From assembly GCA_900618795.1 (NCBI GenBank), contig UYJD01000001.1, forward strand, positions 3,376,353 to 3,440,352: a stretch of DNA of 64,000 nucleotides. Reading direction: 5' to 3'. Below, in pieces: positions 53,977 through 63,599 of the stretch. Position 1 is the stretch's first letter, and each line of letters begins with the position of its first letter. A program made the translations under genes and the position numbers. Below the pieces are notes generated by a model. That model made no database searches. It worked only from the letters and a program-made list of their open reading frames with translations, and was not told the origin of the DNA. The DNA comes from Cyanodermella asteris. Its lineage: Eukaryota > Ascomycota > Lecanoromycetes > Ostropales > Stictidaceae.

Positions 53977-54839
53977 AGCGCAGAAAGGGGTTGGCAAGGT
54001 GGGCAAACAAACGTCGCGGAGCATGTGCGGACGTGAACATCTATGCATATTCTTCGTGAACGACTTGGATCAATTCCCATTCGCACCCTGTGAAGTGCGC
54101 CATCATCTACTTCCATGAGAAGCTTAAGCAGTGCCCATAGAAGTAGCTATGAACATGGTAGTGTAAGTAGACGTTCCAGGGCTCGCGCAACGAGTTTTGC
54201 TTGCCCGCCTTGCTGGTGCCTTTGAACGTGGGGCGTTAATTATTGATCAACCACTCCATTGCTTTGACCAACTCATCTTTGACAACTCGCGTCACGATAT
54301 AACCCTCCTTTCAGAACGGACGCGTGCCTAGTTTTCCGGACTGCCAAAGCTTTCCAAGTCTGTGGACCGGAGCGCATTGTCTCTGTACGTAGTGACGAAT
54401 CATTTCTGCTAAATGAGATTTTTTTCATATCTGCCGGCGCCCATGTCTTGGATGTATTCGCTCCTTCTCAGAATGCTCTCCTTGAACTCCAATCTCAGAC
54501 CGTCTTGGAATCGCTCCTCTTCACCCTCCTCCGTGCGCCGGGGGCACCTTCTAATCCTGAGCTGTCCAGTCTCGAGCTGTCGTGAGTTCTCCTGACCCGC
54601 GCCAATACCGAGACGTGTCCCAATTCTCGTTCCAGTTCTCGGCTCGGCATTGCCACCGTCTGTCTCTCCCCGTAGAAAAGATGATCCGGGGAGAGAGCAG
54701 ACTCTCCGTTTCGAATTTAGCCTTGGTATGCAACCCTCAGTCAGAGAGCATGGACTGAGCGAAGCTTACCTGAAATACCCAAGCCCTGCTGTTCAATGGT
54801 GATTTGGCAATGTAGTGATTCCACAAGTCTCTAGGGCTT
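53977..54839. other. Intergenic
   Basis: No gene recognised. It lies between the secreted-protein gene and the 3' edge of the HET pseudogene. Confidence 0.4.
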
Positions 54840-55933
54840 TATCCCGTATCTACAGAACTGTCGTAGGCGTCGGTCAGACCGTGTTCTATCTCCGGGTCTT
54901 GCAAGCCGAGAGACAATCGAAGCAGAAATGTATTGGGAGGTTTGTTTTGAATCAGCAGTCTTCCCTGTCCGCTCGTCGAGCCGGTGGCAGCCAAAGTTAC
55001 AAGACAGTCGGAGTAGATTGACTTCGTCCTTGGTGCTTCGAAGTGTCAGTCTTCGTTATCATCCTGTACTATGCACAAAGCATCGATCCCTGAATACTCG
55101 ATGTTCAGCAAACGTTTGAAGAATATTGCCTCGCGAAAGGTCCTCGGAAGTTTCGCTAAAAAGAACTTCAGGCATCCAGCTGGAGTGGTTTTGTTCGAGT
55201 AGCTTGGTCGACGGGCCGTGTGGGCCCCAACAATGGCTCAGAGTAGCGTATCGAATTTCGGAGCTCCGTAAACATGTCTCGACAAGCTTCACATGTATTT
55301 CCTGCCCTTGGCTTCGCACTTTGGGGGTCGACTGGGGTACTCAACAATGAGGGCCTTTCGCTCGCAGCTTTTTTCATGTCCTGTAGCACACCGCTGCACT
55401 CAGGACTTCAAGCGACAGATGGTGGATGGTTTTGGTCCATAGCTACCTTTCAGCCTCATATCGACAGCAGACATAGCAATGTCGAATCTGATCGCAATAA
55501 GTCTCAATCTGAAGCATGGCTCTGTCACTTGGTACTCCGTTAGCGCCTAGCCACGTCCATAGGGTGTATCAACCCAGAAAGTAAAGCGAAGCTCCAAGGA
55601 ATGATAGTATTCAAATTAAATGTCACAAGATTCTCGTCTAGGTACCTGGACGATACAACCGCACGTCCTCATCCGTCGCAAAACGAACCTTGGAATCATG
55701 TCTAGGCTTGCAGTCCTGCACAATTTTTCCCATAAAAAAGCACAGAATTGGCAGCTACCGTCATCTGCAGTCTCGTGGATTTGTCCACGGCTTTGTGAGA
55801 GGATAGGTCGCTTCTCTTGGGAATCTTGATATCTCCATTGGCCGTGTGGCCAAAGGATTTCTACCACCTTTCTGCAAGAAGCGCTTTTCATCATCAGCCG
55901 CATCCGCATTAGTCTTTCTTCTGACAGACACAA
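54840..55933 (-). pseudogene. HET-domain pseudogene
   Basis: Minus-strand remnant of a HET gene broken by frameshifts and stops. In order: an N-terminal block typical of the family (HETADDGSCQFCAFLWEKL, near 55770), then a stretch in another frame (DIAMSAVDMRLKGSYGPKPS, near 55460), then the first HET block RYATLSHCWG (about 55240). A one-base shift near 55145 changes phase before the second block, which reads YSGIDALCIVQDD where the family has YLWIDSLCI. An in-frame TGA follows directly. After it come YSDCLVTLAATGS and more, ending at a TAA near 54840. The key Trp of the WIDSLCI motif is replaced by Gly. Some phase changes in the N-terminal half could be introns, but the shift inside the HET domain and the TGA are not. 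Confidence 0.7.
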
Positions 55934-56362
55934 AACCTCAGAAAGACCCGGCAGAAAGTTTAATGCCCGCCGTCAGACTGGCATTGGGAAGTACATTGCA
56001 GCTAAAGCAAAGCTGGTCGGCATTCATGCCGCTAAATCACGTCCGCCAGTGCTAATTGTTGCTGAACGTTGTAACTGACGACAATATGCGTCTGTGAGTA
56101 GATATTTCGTTGCCAAATGAGCAGACTCACAGACCCTCATGGATCGAAACACGCGACTTTACTCGGGGGTGGTGGATGAAGAGGAGCGATGCCGACGCGA
56201 AGACGCTAGCACGAAAGAGGAAGAAAGCTGAACGAATGGCATCAAACTCAAATCAACGCTGTCATCGATCTTCAAATTGTCGTCAAAAGATTTCTATACA
56301 CCGTCGCAACGCCGTTCTCTGCGACTGCTATCAATACAGTCCTTCACCAGACCACATCGAAC
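55934..56362. other. Intergenic, upstream of the NDUFAF3-like gene
   Basis: Divergent space between the HET pseudogene and the complex I assembly-factor gene. An overlapping plus-strand frame from 56110 is out of phase with the gene and treated as a shadow. Confidence 0.4.
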
Positions 56363-57106
56363 ATGAAAGCGCCATCGCCATCTGCTCTCCGCGCTCTGCG
56401 CGCCGCGACGGAGCTTCCCTTCCACTCTACCTCAACCGCCAACACCTACCACAGATGCCCTCACCTCAATGGCGTCCGCAAACTGTCCACAACCTCACAT
56501 CTCTCTCGCGCTCACCCCGCCGCTTACAACAATCCCATGTCGACCAACATAAGCGCTCCGCGCACCCCGAATCTCGCCCCCAAATCTCGCGATCGCGGGC
56601 CATCCAGCAAGGAAGACACTCAAACCGACTTTGGCGCGATGAACATCCTCTCCAACACCCCGCCGCCCGCGACCGCGATAGACGCCTGCCTCGGCGACGG
56701 CTTCCACCTCAGCAACGGCGTCAAAATCACCAACGGATCCGGCGTCCTGCTTGTCGGCGGCGAAGCCTTTTCGTGGCGACCTTGGGAGCAAGACGGAGCA
56801 TCCGCACAGGCCCGCGATCCGCGAAGGCAGATGATCAACAAGAAATTTCAGTTTGAGGTTGAGCAAAAAGCATGGGGTCTATTGGACCTGGTTTGGCCGA
56901 AGCCGGAATTGCTCATTGTGGGACTCGGGGGTGCAATGTGCCCGTTGAGTAAAGAGACCAGGGCGCATATCAATGGACTGGGGATTCGGGTGGATATACT
57001 GGATACGAGGAACGCGGCAGCGCAGTTCAATCTGCTGGCGACGGAGAGGGGTGTGGGGGTGGTTGCGGCGGCCATGCTGCCTATCGGTTGGAAGGTAGCA
57101 CCCTGA
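56363..57106 (+). CDS. Mitochondrial complex I assembly factor, NDUFAF3-like
   Basis: 247-aa single-exon protein. The first ~50 residues are basic and Ser/Thr/Ala-rich (MKAPSPSALRALRAATELPF), a mitochondrial presequence. The rest is the DUF498/Mth938 domain: YLGDGF-like DACLGDGFHLSNGVKITNGS, GVLLVGGEAFSWRPWE, WPKPELLIVGLGG, HINGLGIRVDILDTRNAAAQ and FNLLATERGVGVVAAAMLP. In humans NDUFAF3 helps build the early Q-module arm of NADH:ubiquinone oxidoreductase in mitochondria. Length and motifs match a complete gene. Confidence 0.88.
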   Translation: MKAPSPSALRALRAATELPFHSTSTANTYHRCPHLNGVRKLSTTSHLSRAHPAAYNNPMSTNISAPRTPNLAPKSRDRGPSSKEDTQTDFGAMNILSNTPPPATAIDACLGDGFHLSNGVKITNGSGVLLVGGEAFSWRPWEQDGASAQARDPRRQMINKKFQFEVEQKAWGLLDLVWPKPELLIVGLGGAMCPLSKETRAHINGLGIRVDILDTRNAAAQFNLLATERGVGVVAAAMLPIGWKVAP

Positions 57107-57191
57107 AGGGTTTGCGCAGATGCCGAAGAGGAAGAACATGGACTAAAGCGAGAGCCAACAAGCCCATAGACGCACTTGAGCGTGAGGAGTG

Positions 57192-57664
57192 ATGCCTAGA
57201 ACTTTGAGGCACGACGGACATGATCATCACTGCGTGCGTGGGCAGAACAGCTTACGGCGGTCAGGGAGAATTGGCCTTGTAGAAGACTCCGTCGTCGAAA
57301 CTATACATAGCGACCGTTTCCTTGACATTATCGACCTATGTCATCCGAATTGCATGTCCATCTGCGAAAAGTTGAAGTTGCGAGACCTTGAGATCGAGTG
57401 CCATCGCTTGATGCTCTGATGGATATGGACGCTGTTCAGACGCTACTCAGAAGTGGGGCACTCCATCAACAGGCTATGGAGTACGTGCAAACGGGCAAAG
57501 TCAGGTTCTTTCGTGGCATGAAAAGGGCTACGGCAATGTGCGGGCATTCAACGGCGGCCTAAGACAGCAACTCCGAAGATACCGATGAGAATGAGCCTAA
57601 GCACAAACATCAATCCGAGGAATTTTATGTACAAGAAGTATCGAAGCCAAAGCTAGAGCCATGA
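57192..57664 (+). pseudogene. Small gene or relic downstream of the NDUFAF3-like gene
   Basis: The frame from 57192 reads to LVEDSVVETIHSDRFLDIID and EKLKLRDLEIE. It then shifts phase near 57405 to DALMDMDAVQTLLRSGALHQ. A good intron (57481-57567: GTACGT donor, GGCCTAAGACAG end) joins this to NSEDTDENEPKHK, then SEEFYVQEVSKPKLEP and a TGA (57662-57664). The clean last intron argues for a real gene. The phase change near 57405 has no intron, so either the gene begins at the ATG at 57418 (a 52-aa product) or it is frameshifted. The family is unknown. Confidence 0.4.
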
Positions 57665-57698
57665 AACAGCCAACCACGTCAAGATGTCGGTCCGTTGC

Positions 57699-58324
57699 TT
57701 AGTTGCTTTCTTTGACAGTTGGGTGACCCAATGGACGTCCGACGTTGTTTCCGTACTGTCCACCTAGTCGTGTTAGTGCAGCTCTTTTCGCCGAATCATC
57801 TCCGCTGACAGATTGGACTTACCGAAGTTGCCAGCAGGTCTGTAGTTGCACACGGTAAAGTCTCCGACACTGTTCTTGCAGCTCACCCTCGCACACCCAA
57901 CCTGCTTCGTGCCCTTCCAGACAACCTGCGTGAAATGGCCGACGGATTCGAACACCGAGTCCGGCACGTCCGGCTGACCGTAGTATGGCGCATACTTGGG
58001 CATCTCACCATTATACCAGCTGTTGTGCACGGCATCGGCGACGTTCGGGTTGCCACCGGCAAGGTTCTGGCCGTAGTCGTGAGAGCCGATGGAGGTGTCG
58101 TGGGCAAAGACACAACGCGTGGCCAGGGTCTGCGCGTACCCGGCGAGCTCGTCGCTCCAGGTAATGTCTGCGGCGGAGTGGTTGGATCGGTGCAGGTTGT
58201 GGGCCCTCACGATGCGGCCGGGGTCGACTTGATCGATGGTGTATTGACGGGCGGCTAGGTCCATGGGCGTGGCCAGAACGCTGGACGCCAGAGCGGCAAT
58301 GCAAAACAACGCACGAGTGAACAT
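57699..58324 (-). CDS. Secreted CAP-domain (PR-1/SCP) protein
   Basis: Start at ATG 58324: the signal peptide MFTRALFCIAALASSVLA leads to a 188-aa protein. Exons 58324-57823 and 57763-57699 are joined over a 59-bp intron (GTAAGT donor, CACTAACACGACTAG end), adding the C-terminus GGQYGNNVGRPLGHP. CAP motifs are RAHNLHR, WSDELAGYAQTLATRC, HDYGQNLAGG, VGHFTQVVWKGTKQVGCA and VCNYRPAGNFGG. Two conserved His (in HNLHR and GHFTQ) are present; the usual GENLA reads GQNLA. Six Cys match the usual disulfides in part. Fungal CAP proteins such as Pry1 bind sterols and fatty acids outside the cell. A TATAAAG element lies about 150 bp upstream. Confidence 0.9.
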
Positions 58325-58473
58325 GATGAAAGTATATGAGCCGGGGTTGTGGAAATGGCTGAGATGGTTTCGCTTGCAACAGGAAAATGAGGATGTAGTG
58401 CAGATGCTGGATATCACGAAAAGAATGTCGATGCGGAGAATTTGGGATCAGAGACGAAGACAGTTGCATGGTT

Positions 58474-58480
58474 CTTTATA
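58474..58480 (-). promoter_or_regulatory. TATA box candidate of the CAP gene
   Basis: TATAAAG on the minus strand, about 150 bp upstream of the CAP start codon. Confidence 0.35.
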
Positions 58481-59540
58481 GCATCGGGAACACATTGCAG
58501 TCATCAGCACAGACAGGGCATCACAGTAACAGTCCCAACGGGGCTGAGGAATACCTGCTTGCCGAACATCACATCTAACAAGCTTGAAGCGAACCTCAGC
58601 CGAGCAACGTGCCCGTCGTGTTCTCGAAAAGTCCTCGAAGGACGATCCCGTGCCATGCGATTGGTGAGGGAGGATTATGGAAACTCAGTCCTCTTTCTAA
58701 ATGTGACATTACAAGCCGACGCCATAACTGTTGCGAGATTTTGTGTTCTCAGGGGATTAGAGGATTACCTTGTTGGTAGCATCGACTTAGCGGCACATGA
58801 TTATTGGTGGACGCAGCCACGTTTGGGGACAGTCAGCAGCTGATGATGGGCTTTCCAACAGACAAGTCGGCGCAACTTTCGCAAATTTCGAGTATTACTG
58901 TCGGCAGAGTCTTGTTGTGTTTTAATTGATTATGGCATCTCGATGATCACATCCGAGGGTGGGAAGTCCACTCAGCGAAGCGCTTATCATCAGGTCAGTC
59001 GAAAACGTGGAGCTGATGATTTGCCTCGCAGGGCTGAGCTGGCGATGGACGTTTGCCAGAGCCGGTCCTCAGGACTGAATGTTTCATCTGTCTGATTGCG
59101 AGCTGCATGATGCGGCGTGGAGGGTTGCCGAACAAGCGGTTCGAAATGTTCGGTACTCGGGTTCTGAAATAGAAGCGGCTGTGGCTCCCGAAGAGGAGAT
59201 CGATAGCGAAAAAGCTTATGTAAGCTGACTCTAACTTTGTTCTTGCCAGACCGCAAGGACTTCAGGACTATCGGTAGGGCTTTTGCGACGTTTCTGACAA
59301 CGAGCCTAAGCTCAAGTCCCATCGATCGAACACGGCATGCGAACGGTGAAATCGAAATCTAAATATGGCTCTCTCTATACTATGTTCCGAGTGTAAGCCG
59401 GGGTATGGTCGCCGTTGATAAAGTTCGCTCCAGCTTCATGACTCTGGTCCATCGCGGCCGCACCAAAGACCCGGATTACGGATTGTGAATCAACCGGTCA
59501 AATGCTCTTTCAAAGGCCCTGTTCCTGCTGGCTTCGGCCA
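58481..59540. other. Intergenic with one weak open frame
   Basis: A minus-strand ATG frame (59322-58990, 110 aa, basic: MGLELRLVVRNVAKALPIVL...) could be a small gene but shows no motif. Nothing else is supported. Confidence 0.3.
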
Positions 59541-60080
59541 TCAGTCGTAGTATCCGGCAAGACCACCTCTCCGCGGGCGATTGGGATTCGCCGTCACCCT
59601 ACCCGCACGCCGGGAACCTGCCGGATTAGCTCCAAATCGCGAGGCAAGGTCCACTATCCAGCGACGCATGCGATTTCTTCGAGGGTTCCGATGACGAGGG
59701 TTGCGCATCGCCCCGTTCGCGCCATCCGACACGTGCGCCGATGTTCCATTTCCCGGCTCCTCGCCCAGCGGCAGTGCGCTGACAATTTCGTGTTTAATCA
59801 TTGTTTCTATGGCCATTGCCAGTTCCAACATCCTGCTTGCCTCGCTCACGGCACGCAAGCCATCGGGGTCGGAGTGGTCTGCACTGAAATATGTGTTGTC
59901 GTAATAACGTGTCAGGTCTGCCTCCAGCATGACGGCGCTACAGTGGAGACAGCTTCGCCAGGACCTATGGCATGTGTCGAGGGTAGTGGGATGCTGTAGC
60001 GGCCAGCTGGGACAGATTGTACGGAGTTGTGGATGAGAGGTGTGGGAACATTGATAAGTGTATATGGCGTATCTGCACAT
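59541..60080 (-). CDS. Unrecognised small protein with Cys/His-rich N-terminus
   Basis: The ATG at 60080 opens MCRYAIYTYQCSHTSHPQ, continuing with C...C...C spacing to CLHCSAVML; fungal genomes contain many such short proteins starting MCxxxxxxYxCxH. The middle is helical (AVSEASRMLELAMAIETMIK). The C-terminus is very basic (RNPRRNRMRRW and RPRRGG). About 179 aa, single exon, no signal peptide. A zinc-binding or stress role is possible but not shown. Confidence 0.55.
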   Translation of the reverse strand: MCRYAIYTYQCSHTSHPQLRTICPSWPLQHPTTLDTCHRSWRSCLHCSAVMLEADLTRYYDNTYFSADHSDPDGLRAVSEASRMLELAMAIETMIKHEIVSALPLGEEPGNGTSAHVSDGANGAMRNPRHRNPRRNRMRRWIVDLASRFGANPAGSRRAGRVTANPNRPRRGGLAGYYD

Positions 60081-60596
60081 GGCTGCACTTGGGTTAGGCT
60101 TGCTCGACTGCAGCAACCAAGTCGGTGGAGGTAAGGGCCCTCCTGGAAACTAGTTATAGGTAAGAGGCGCATTGAACCTGGTTCGTCGGAACGTGCTGGC
60201 TGGAACGTGGACTCAGCTTTGACTGATAACACAAATGATGAAGAACACACGAGCAAGCAATCGTGTATGTTTGTGTTACTGAGGTGCCGTGCTTGTCGAA
60301 ACATAGCAAGCTCCCAAGGTTGGAACAAACAGGCCATCAATCCTCTCATACTTGGGAGTGTATAGCAACGCAACAAAAACAACACTGACAGTCCAGAACC
60401 CAAACTCGAAGAATGCGGCCTGTTGTCCAGAAACTATGCCAACAAAAGCTCATACGTTGCTAGTATTGCTAGTAGATGTCATACATCATCAGAATTGAAC
60501 CGTGAATTTTATCAAGCATTTCCTCTCACCAAATCACAGCTCCCGCACGGAGCGGTGCACACTCCCCAGCTTGCTGCGAGCTCCTGCAAAATTCCG
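60081..60596. other. Intergenic
   Basis: No gene recognised. It lies upstream of the minus-strand gene at 59541-60080. Confidence 0.4.
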
Positions 60597-61661
60597 CTAG
60601 TAATAGCTCAACGACCCTCCGCCACCAGCATACTCACCCATGTCTGACCTCTGAATCCCGATATGCGAGGTTCCCATATCCCTGTCCTCTCTTGTCGGGC
60701 TATGTATCTCGTTGATCTGCTTCTCTGGTGCCGGTAGCTCAGAGTGGCCGCCCTGCCGCGGCATGTACGCATGAGGAAGCGGTCGGTTGGATAACGGACT
60801 CGATGATGTATAGCCACGCGGACAATCCCATGCCGCCGGCGAGCTACGAACAGAGCTTGAATGGGAGGGATAACAGTCCTTTTCAGGTAGTGGTGGGGGC
60901 ATATCGAGTGGTTTCTGGTTTCGGCGGCTCAGCCAGCAGAAGAATACGATTGCTGCGAGCGCGGCGACGGCGCCAGTGGCTCCGACGGCAATGCCCGCAA
61001 TGTCTCTGGTCGATAGCGGTGCGTTGTTGATGGACATGGCCGGAGAAGCTATGACTGTGGGTGTTGGGACAGTGGGTATGAAGCCTGCAGACGGGCCATC
61101 TGTTACTAAAGATTGGAGTGGGACCGTGGTACTGTCAAAAGCGAGCGAAGTCGTAGAGGTGGGTCTTTGTAGGACGGCTTGGATCGGTATGCCGTCAATG
61201 GGGTGAGCGAACGCTTGTCCACTGCTCATCGTCGAGCTGATTGTTTGTGTCTGGACGACTGAAGCATCTGTGAATTGAGTTACGGTGAATGTCTGTCCAG
61301 AAGTGATATCCGAGAAACAGACACCACCATAGTAGGGCCGCTTGGTGTCCACAGTAGATTCTGGGAGGTGCAAATTGTAGCTAGTAGGACAGCATGCCAT
61401 ATAGTTGGTTGAAGAGCGGGCAGCGACCGTCCATCCATCTGGACAGACCAAGGGGCTCATGAGTGGAGCTATCGAAGAGCTGGGGCTGACGCTGGCGTAG
61501 CCGCTCAAGAATTCAGACGGATAGCAGTCGGTCAAGGCACTGCCAGACATGGGAAATGGCTCATTCAGCCATACCTTGTAGATTGGGGCAGAGAACATCA
61601 GGTTCGTGCATGATGCTGCTGGCGTGAAGGTGGTCGTGAGAGCTGCAACTGTGATCGACAT
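60597..61661 (-). CDS. Single-pass Ser/Thr-rich cell-surface protein
   Basis: From the ATG at 61661 (MSITVAALTTTFTPAASC) the product is 354 aa. The ectodomain has paired Cys (DCYPSEF, PLVCPDGW, YMACCPTSY, GGVCFSD) and is followed by a Ser/Thr/Pro-rich, likely O-glycosylated stem. One membrane helix follows (IAGIAVGATGAVAALAAIVFF), then a basic stop-transfer (SRRNQK) and a Pro/Ser-rich cytosolic tail (PPPLPEK). The layout is like fungal wall-stress sensors (Wsc/Mid2 group) and related unnamed proteins common in filamentous ascomycetes. An upstream ATG at 61787 could extend the N-terminus by 42 residues, but the signal-type start here is preferred. Specific function unknown. Confidence 0.7.
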   Translation of the reverse strand: MSITVAALTTTFTPAASCTNLMFSAPIYKVWLNEPFPMSGSALTDCYPSEFLSGYASVSPSSSIAPLMSPLVCPDGWTVAARSSTNYMACCPTSYNLHLPESTVDTKRPYYGGVCFSDITSGQTFTVTQFTDASVVQTQTISSTMSSGQAFAHPIDGIPIQAVLQRPTSTTSLAFDSTTVPLQSLVTDGPSAGFIPTVPTPTVIASPAMSINNAPLSTRDIAGIAVGATGAVAALAAIVFFCWLSRRNQKPLDMPPPLPEKDCYPSHSSSVRSSPAAWDCPRGYTSSSPLSNRPLPHAYMPRQGGHSELPAPEKQINEIHSPTREDRDMGTSHIGIQRSDMGEYAGGGGSLSYY

Positions 61662-62346
61662 GACGAAAAGAGCGACTGGATTTCCAGAGAAGGACGATGG
61701 TTTATAGCACGAACAAGCTACAAAGAACGACAAGAGCTCTGACCTTAGCAAGCTTTGAGAGGTTAGAGTGAAACAGACCTGGACCATGAGCAATGTATAG
61801 GTATGCCAGCCGGTGCCATTACCGGGCTATCCGGTCTCAATGTGTTGAACTCCCTGTTTTGGGGCCGGAAATCGTCAAAGCCATTACACGAACCGTAAGA
61901 GAGGTTACATCAGCCATGCCATGGATGCAGTTCCCGAAGACTCCTGCATGTAAAGATTGGGGGGCAAAATAGGATTCCGGACAGCTCAAGACCTCCTTGA
62001 ACGGCCACGGTAGCCGGGCACCCAGTGTCACTCAGCGATTGCGTAACAAGCTTGATCATACCCGAGGTTGCAATGAAGATCTTAATGCTCCTGCTCGGTG
62101 CATATCATGAACTTGGTCGCTGGACCAAATACATTTGATCCATGTGGTCGATTGAACACATCTGGTAGCCGAAGATAAACGACAAAAATCAGACCGGAAC
62201 AAATGATTAGGTGTTCCAACGAGCATAATTAATTTTGACAAGCTGCAGGGGATTAGCCTCGTTGCCGGCGAGTAAACATGGAGACGCATAGTGGTGGGTC
62301 GAGAAGCAGGCTGCGGCGACAGTGCCGAAGCAGTAGGCGGAATTCT
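61662..62346. other. Intergenic
   Basis: No gene recognised. It separates the surface-protein gene from a possible small gene. Confidence 0.4.
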
Positions 62347-62798
62347 TCAATCCTCACCTCTGAATAAAGTGGGCCGCGAAGTCAAATGCAGCCCAGTCTG
62401 CAGCACTAGCTCGTAGAGTCGCGTTTCACATTGACACGCTTTTCTTCTTGCGTCAAAGTGTGAGCAAGGTACTTGTCGCTTCAGCCTCTGTCTCCTGCAT
62501 GAGCAAATGACTTTTCGGTGGTCCTTTGTACTGTGTCTGCACCGCCCTCTCGTGCTCGTCAATCGTACGGATGTTTCTTATATAAACATAAGGCTCCATG
62601 CGAAACCTCCCTGTCGATCGTGCTTTCTTGTGCCTTGGGCCTGACCTCGAGCAAATTGTCGTCAATTTCCAACGCATGTGCAACTTCGTTATGAAGGTTG
62701 CGGAAGACGAGTCGACTTGGATAATATTGCCATATGATTGGAGAAGGCCGTGATCGGGGAGAGTGATCATCAGCGAGCGATTCCAGAGATGCAGCCAT
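62347..62798 (-). CDS. Possible small two-exon gene, unknown
   Basis: Exon 1 (62798-62569) starts at an ATG and reads MAASLESLADDHSPRSRPSP, then LVFRNLHNEVAHALEIDDNL. Splicing a 74-bp intron (GTACGA donor, CTCATGCAG acceptor) removes a TGA. It joins exon 2 (62494-62347) in phase: RQRLKRQVPCSHFDARRKAC, then ETRLYELVLQTGLHLTSR. The product is about 125 aa, charged and without signal or membrane segment. No family is recognised; the donor is non-optimal and no branch point is obvious. Confidence 0.4.
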
Positions 62799-63599
62799 CA
62801 ACGATCATCGAGCTCTGACCTTCGTTTCGGCGGAATTGCGACACGAGCCTTCCAGTGGATGAGCTGATGACATAAGCATTCCTGGCCGAAGTACCTCGAC
62901 GCGTTCGAAGTACCTAACTTACCTACTTTTCGCACCACCGTGAGCAGTCGTAACTAGGAGCTTACGGTGTGAATGTAGCGCTGCTGGCTACCTATGGGCC
63001 TGTCGACTCTCAAGGCTGTCGACCTGCCGATTCTACTACGATGAGTGGCGATCTGTCTTGTTATCGGTATTGGTACGTCAGCTATCAACGAGTCTAACAT
63101 TCTGTAGCTGCAATGTTTCTTTGGCTTCCACAATGCATCGCAACCGCAGTCGTCTTGCTTCGCTTTCCTTTGCTGCGTATGGAGGCTAGTGGCAATGCTC
63201 AGACTCGGAGCTCATTTTTGAACGAACAAATGTACATTGAGCCAAGCTCTTCCACCAAGATTGAAATCGAAGTCAAGGGTAGGTGCGGGGCTGTTGTCGA
63301 CGTTAGTGGCCCAGTCGATTGTCGCCGGCACAGTGCGGCGCGGGCGTCAGATCAACCACTTTCTGACATGCCTGCGGCTAAGTTGTAAATAAGTAGGAGT
63401 GATCTATCGAGAGCTGCTGGCCATTCCTGTCAAAAATAGCCATATGCTTCTCAAGAGCTGTCAGCTGTAAGCAACCGATCACTGTCAGCGCCCCTTGGTG
63501 GCCCATGGTGTATCGTACGCATATAGCCCGCAAAAATCCCAGAGCAGAGTGCACACGGTCACTTCATGGTTGAACGGATTCCATCGACTGCGATCGAGA
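62799..63599. other. Intergenic, upstream of the hydrolase
   Basis: A 91-codon plus-strand frame (63113-63388) starts with a hydrophobic segment but has no motif. No other gene is supported. Confidence 0.35.
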
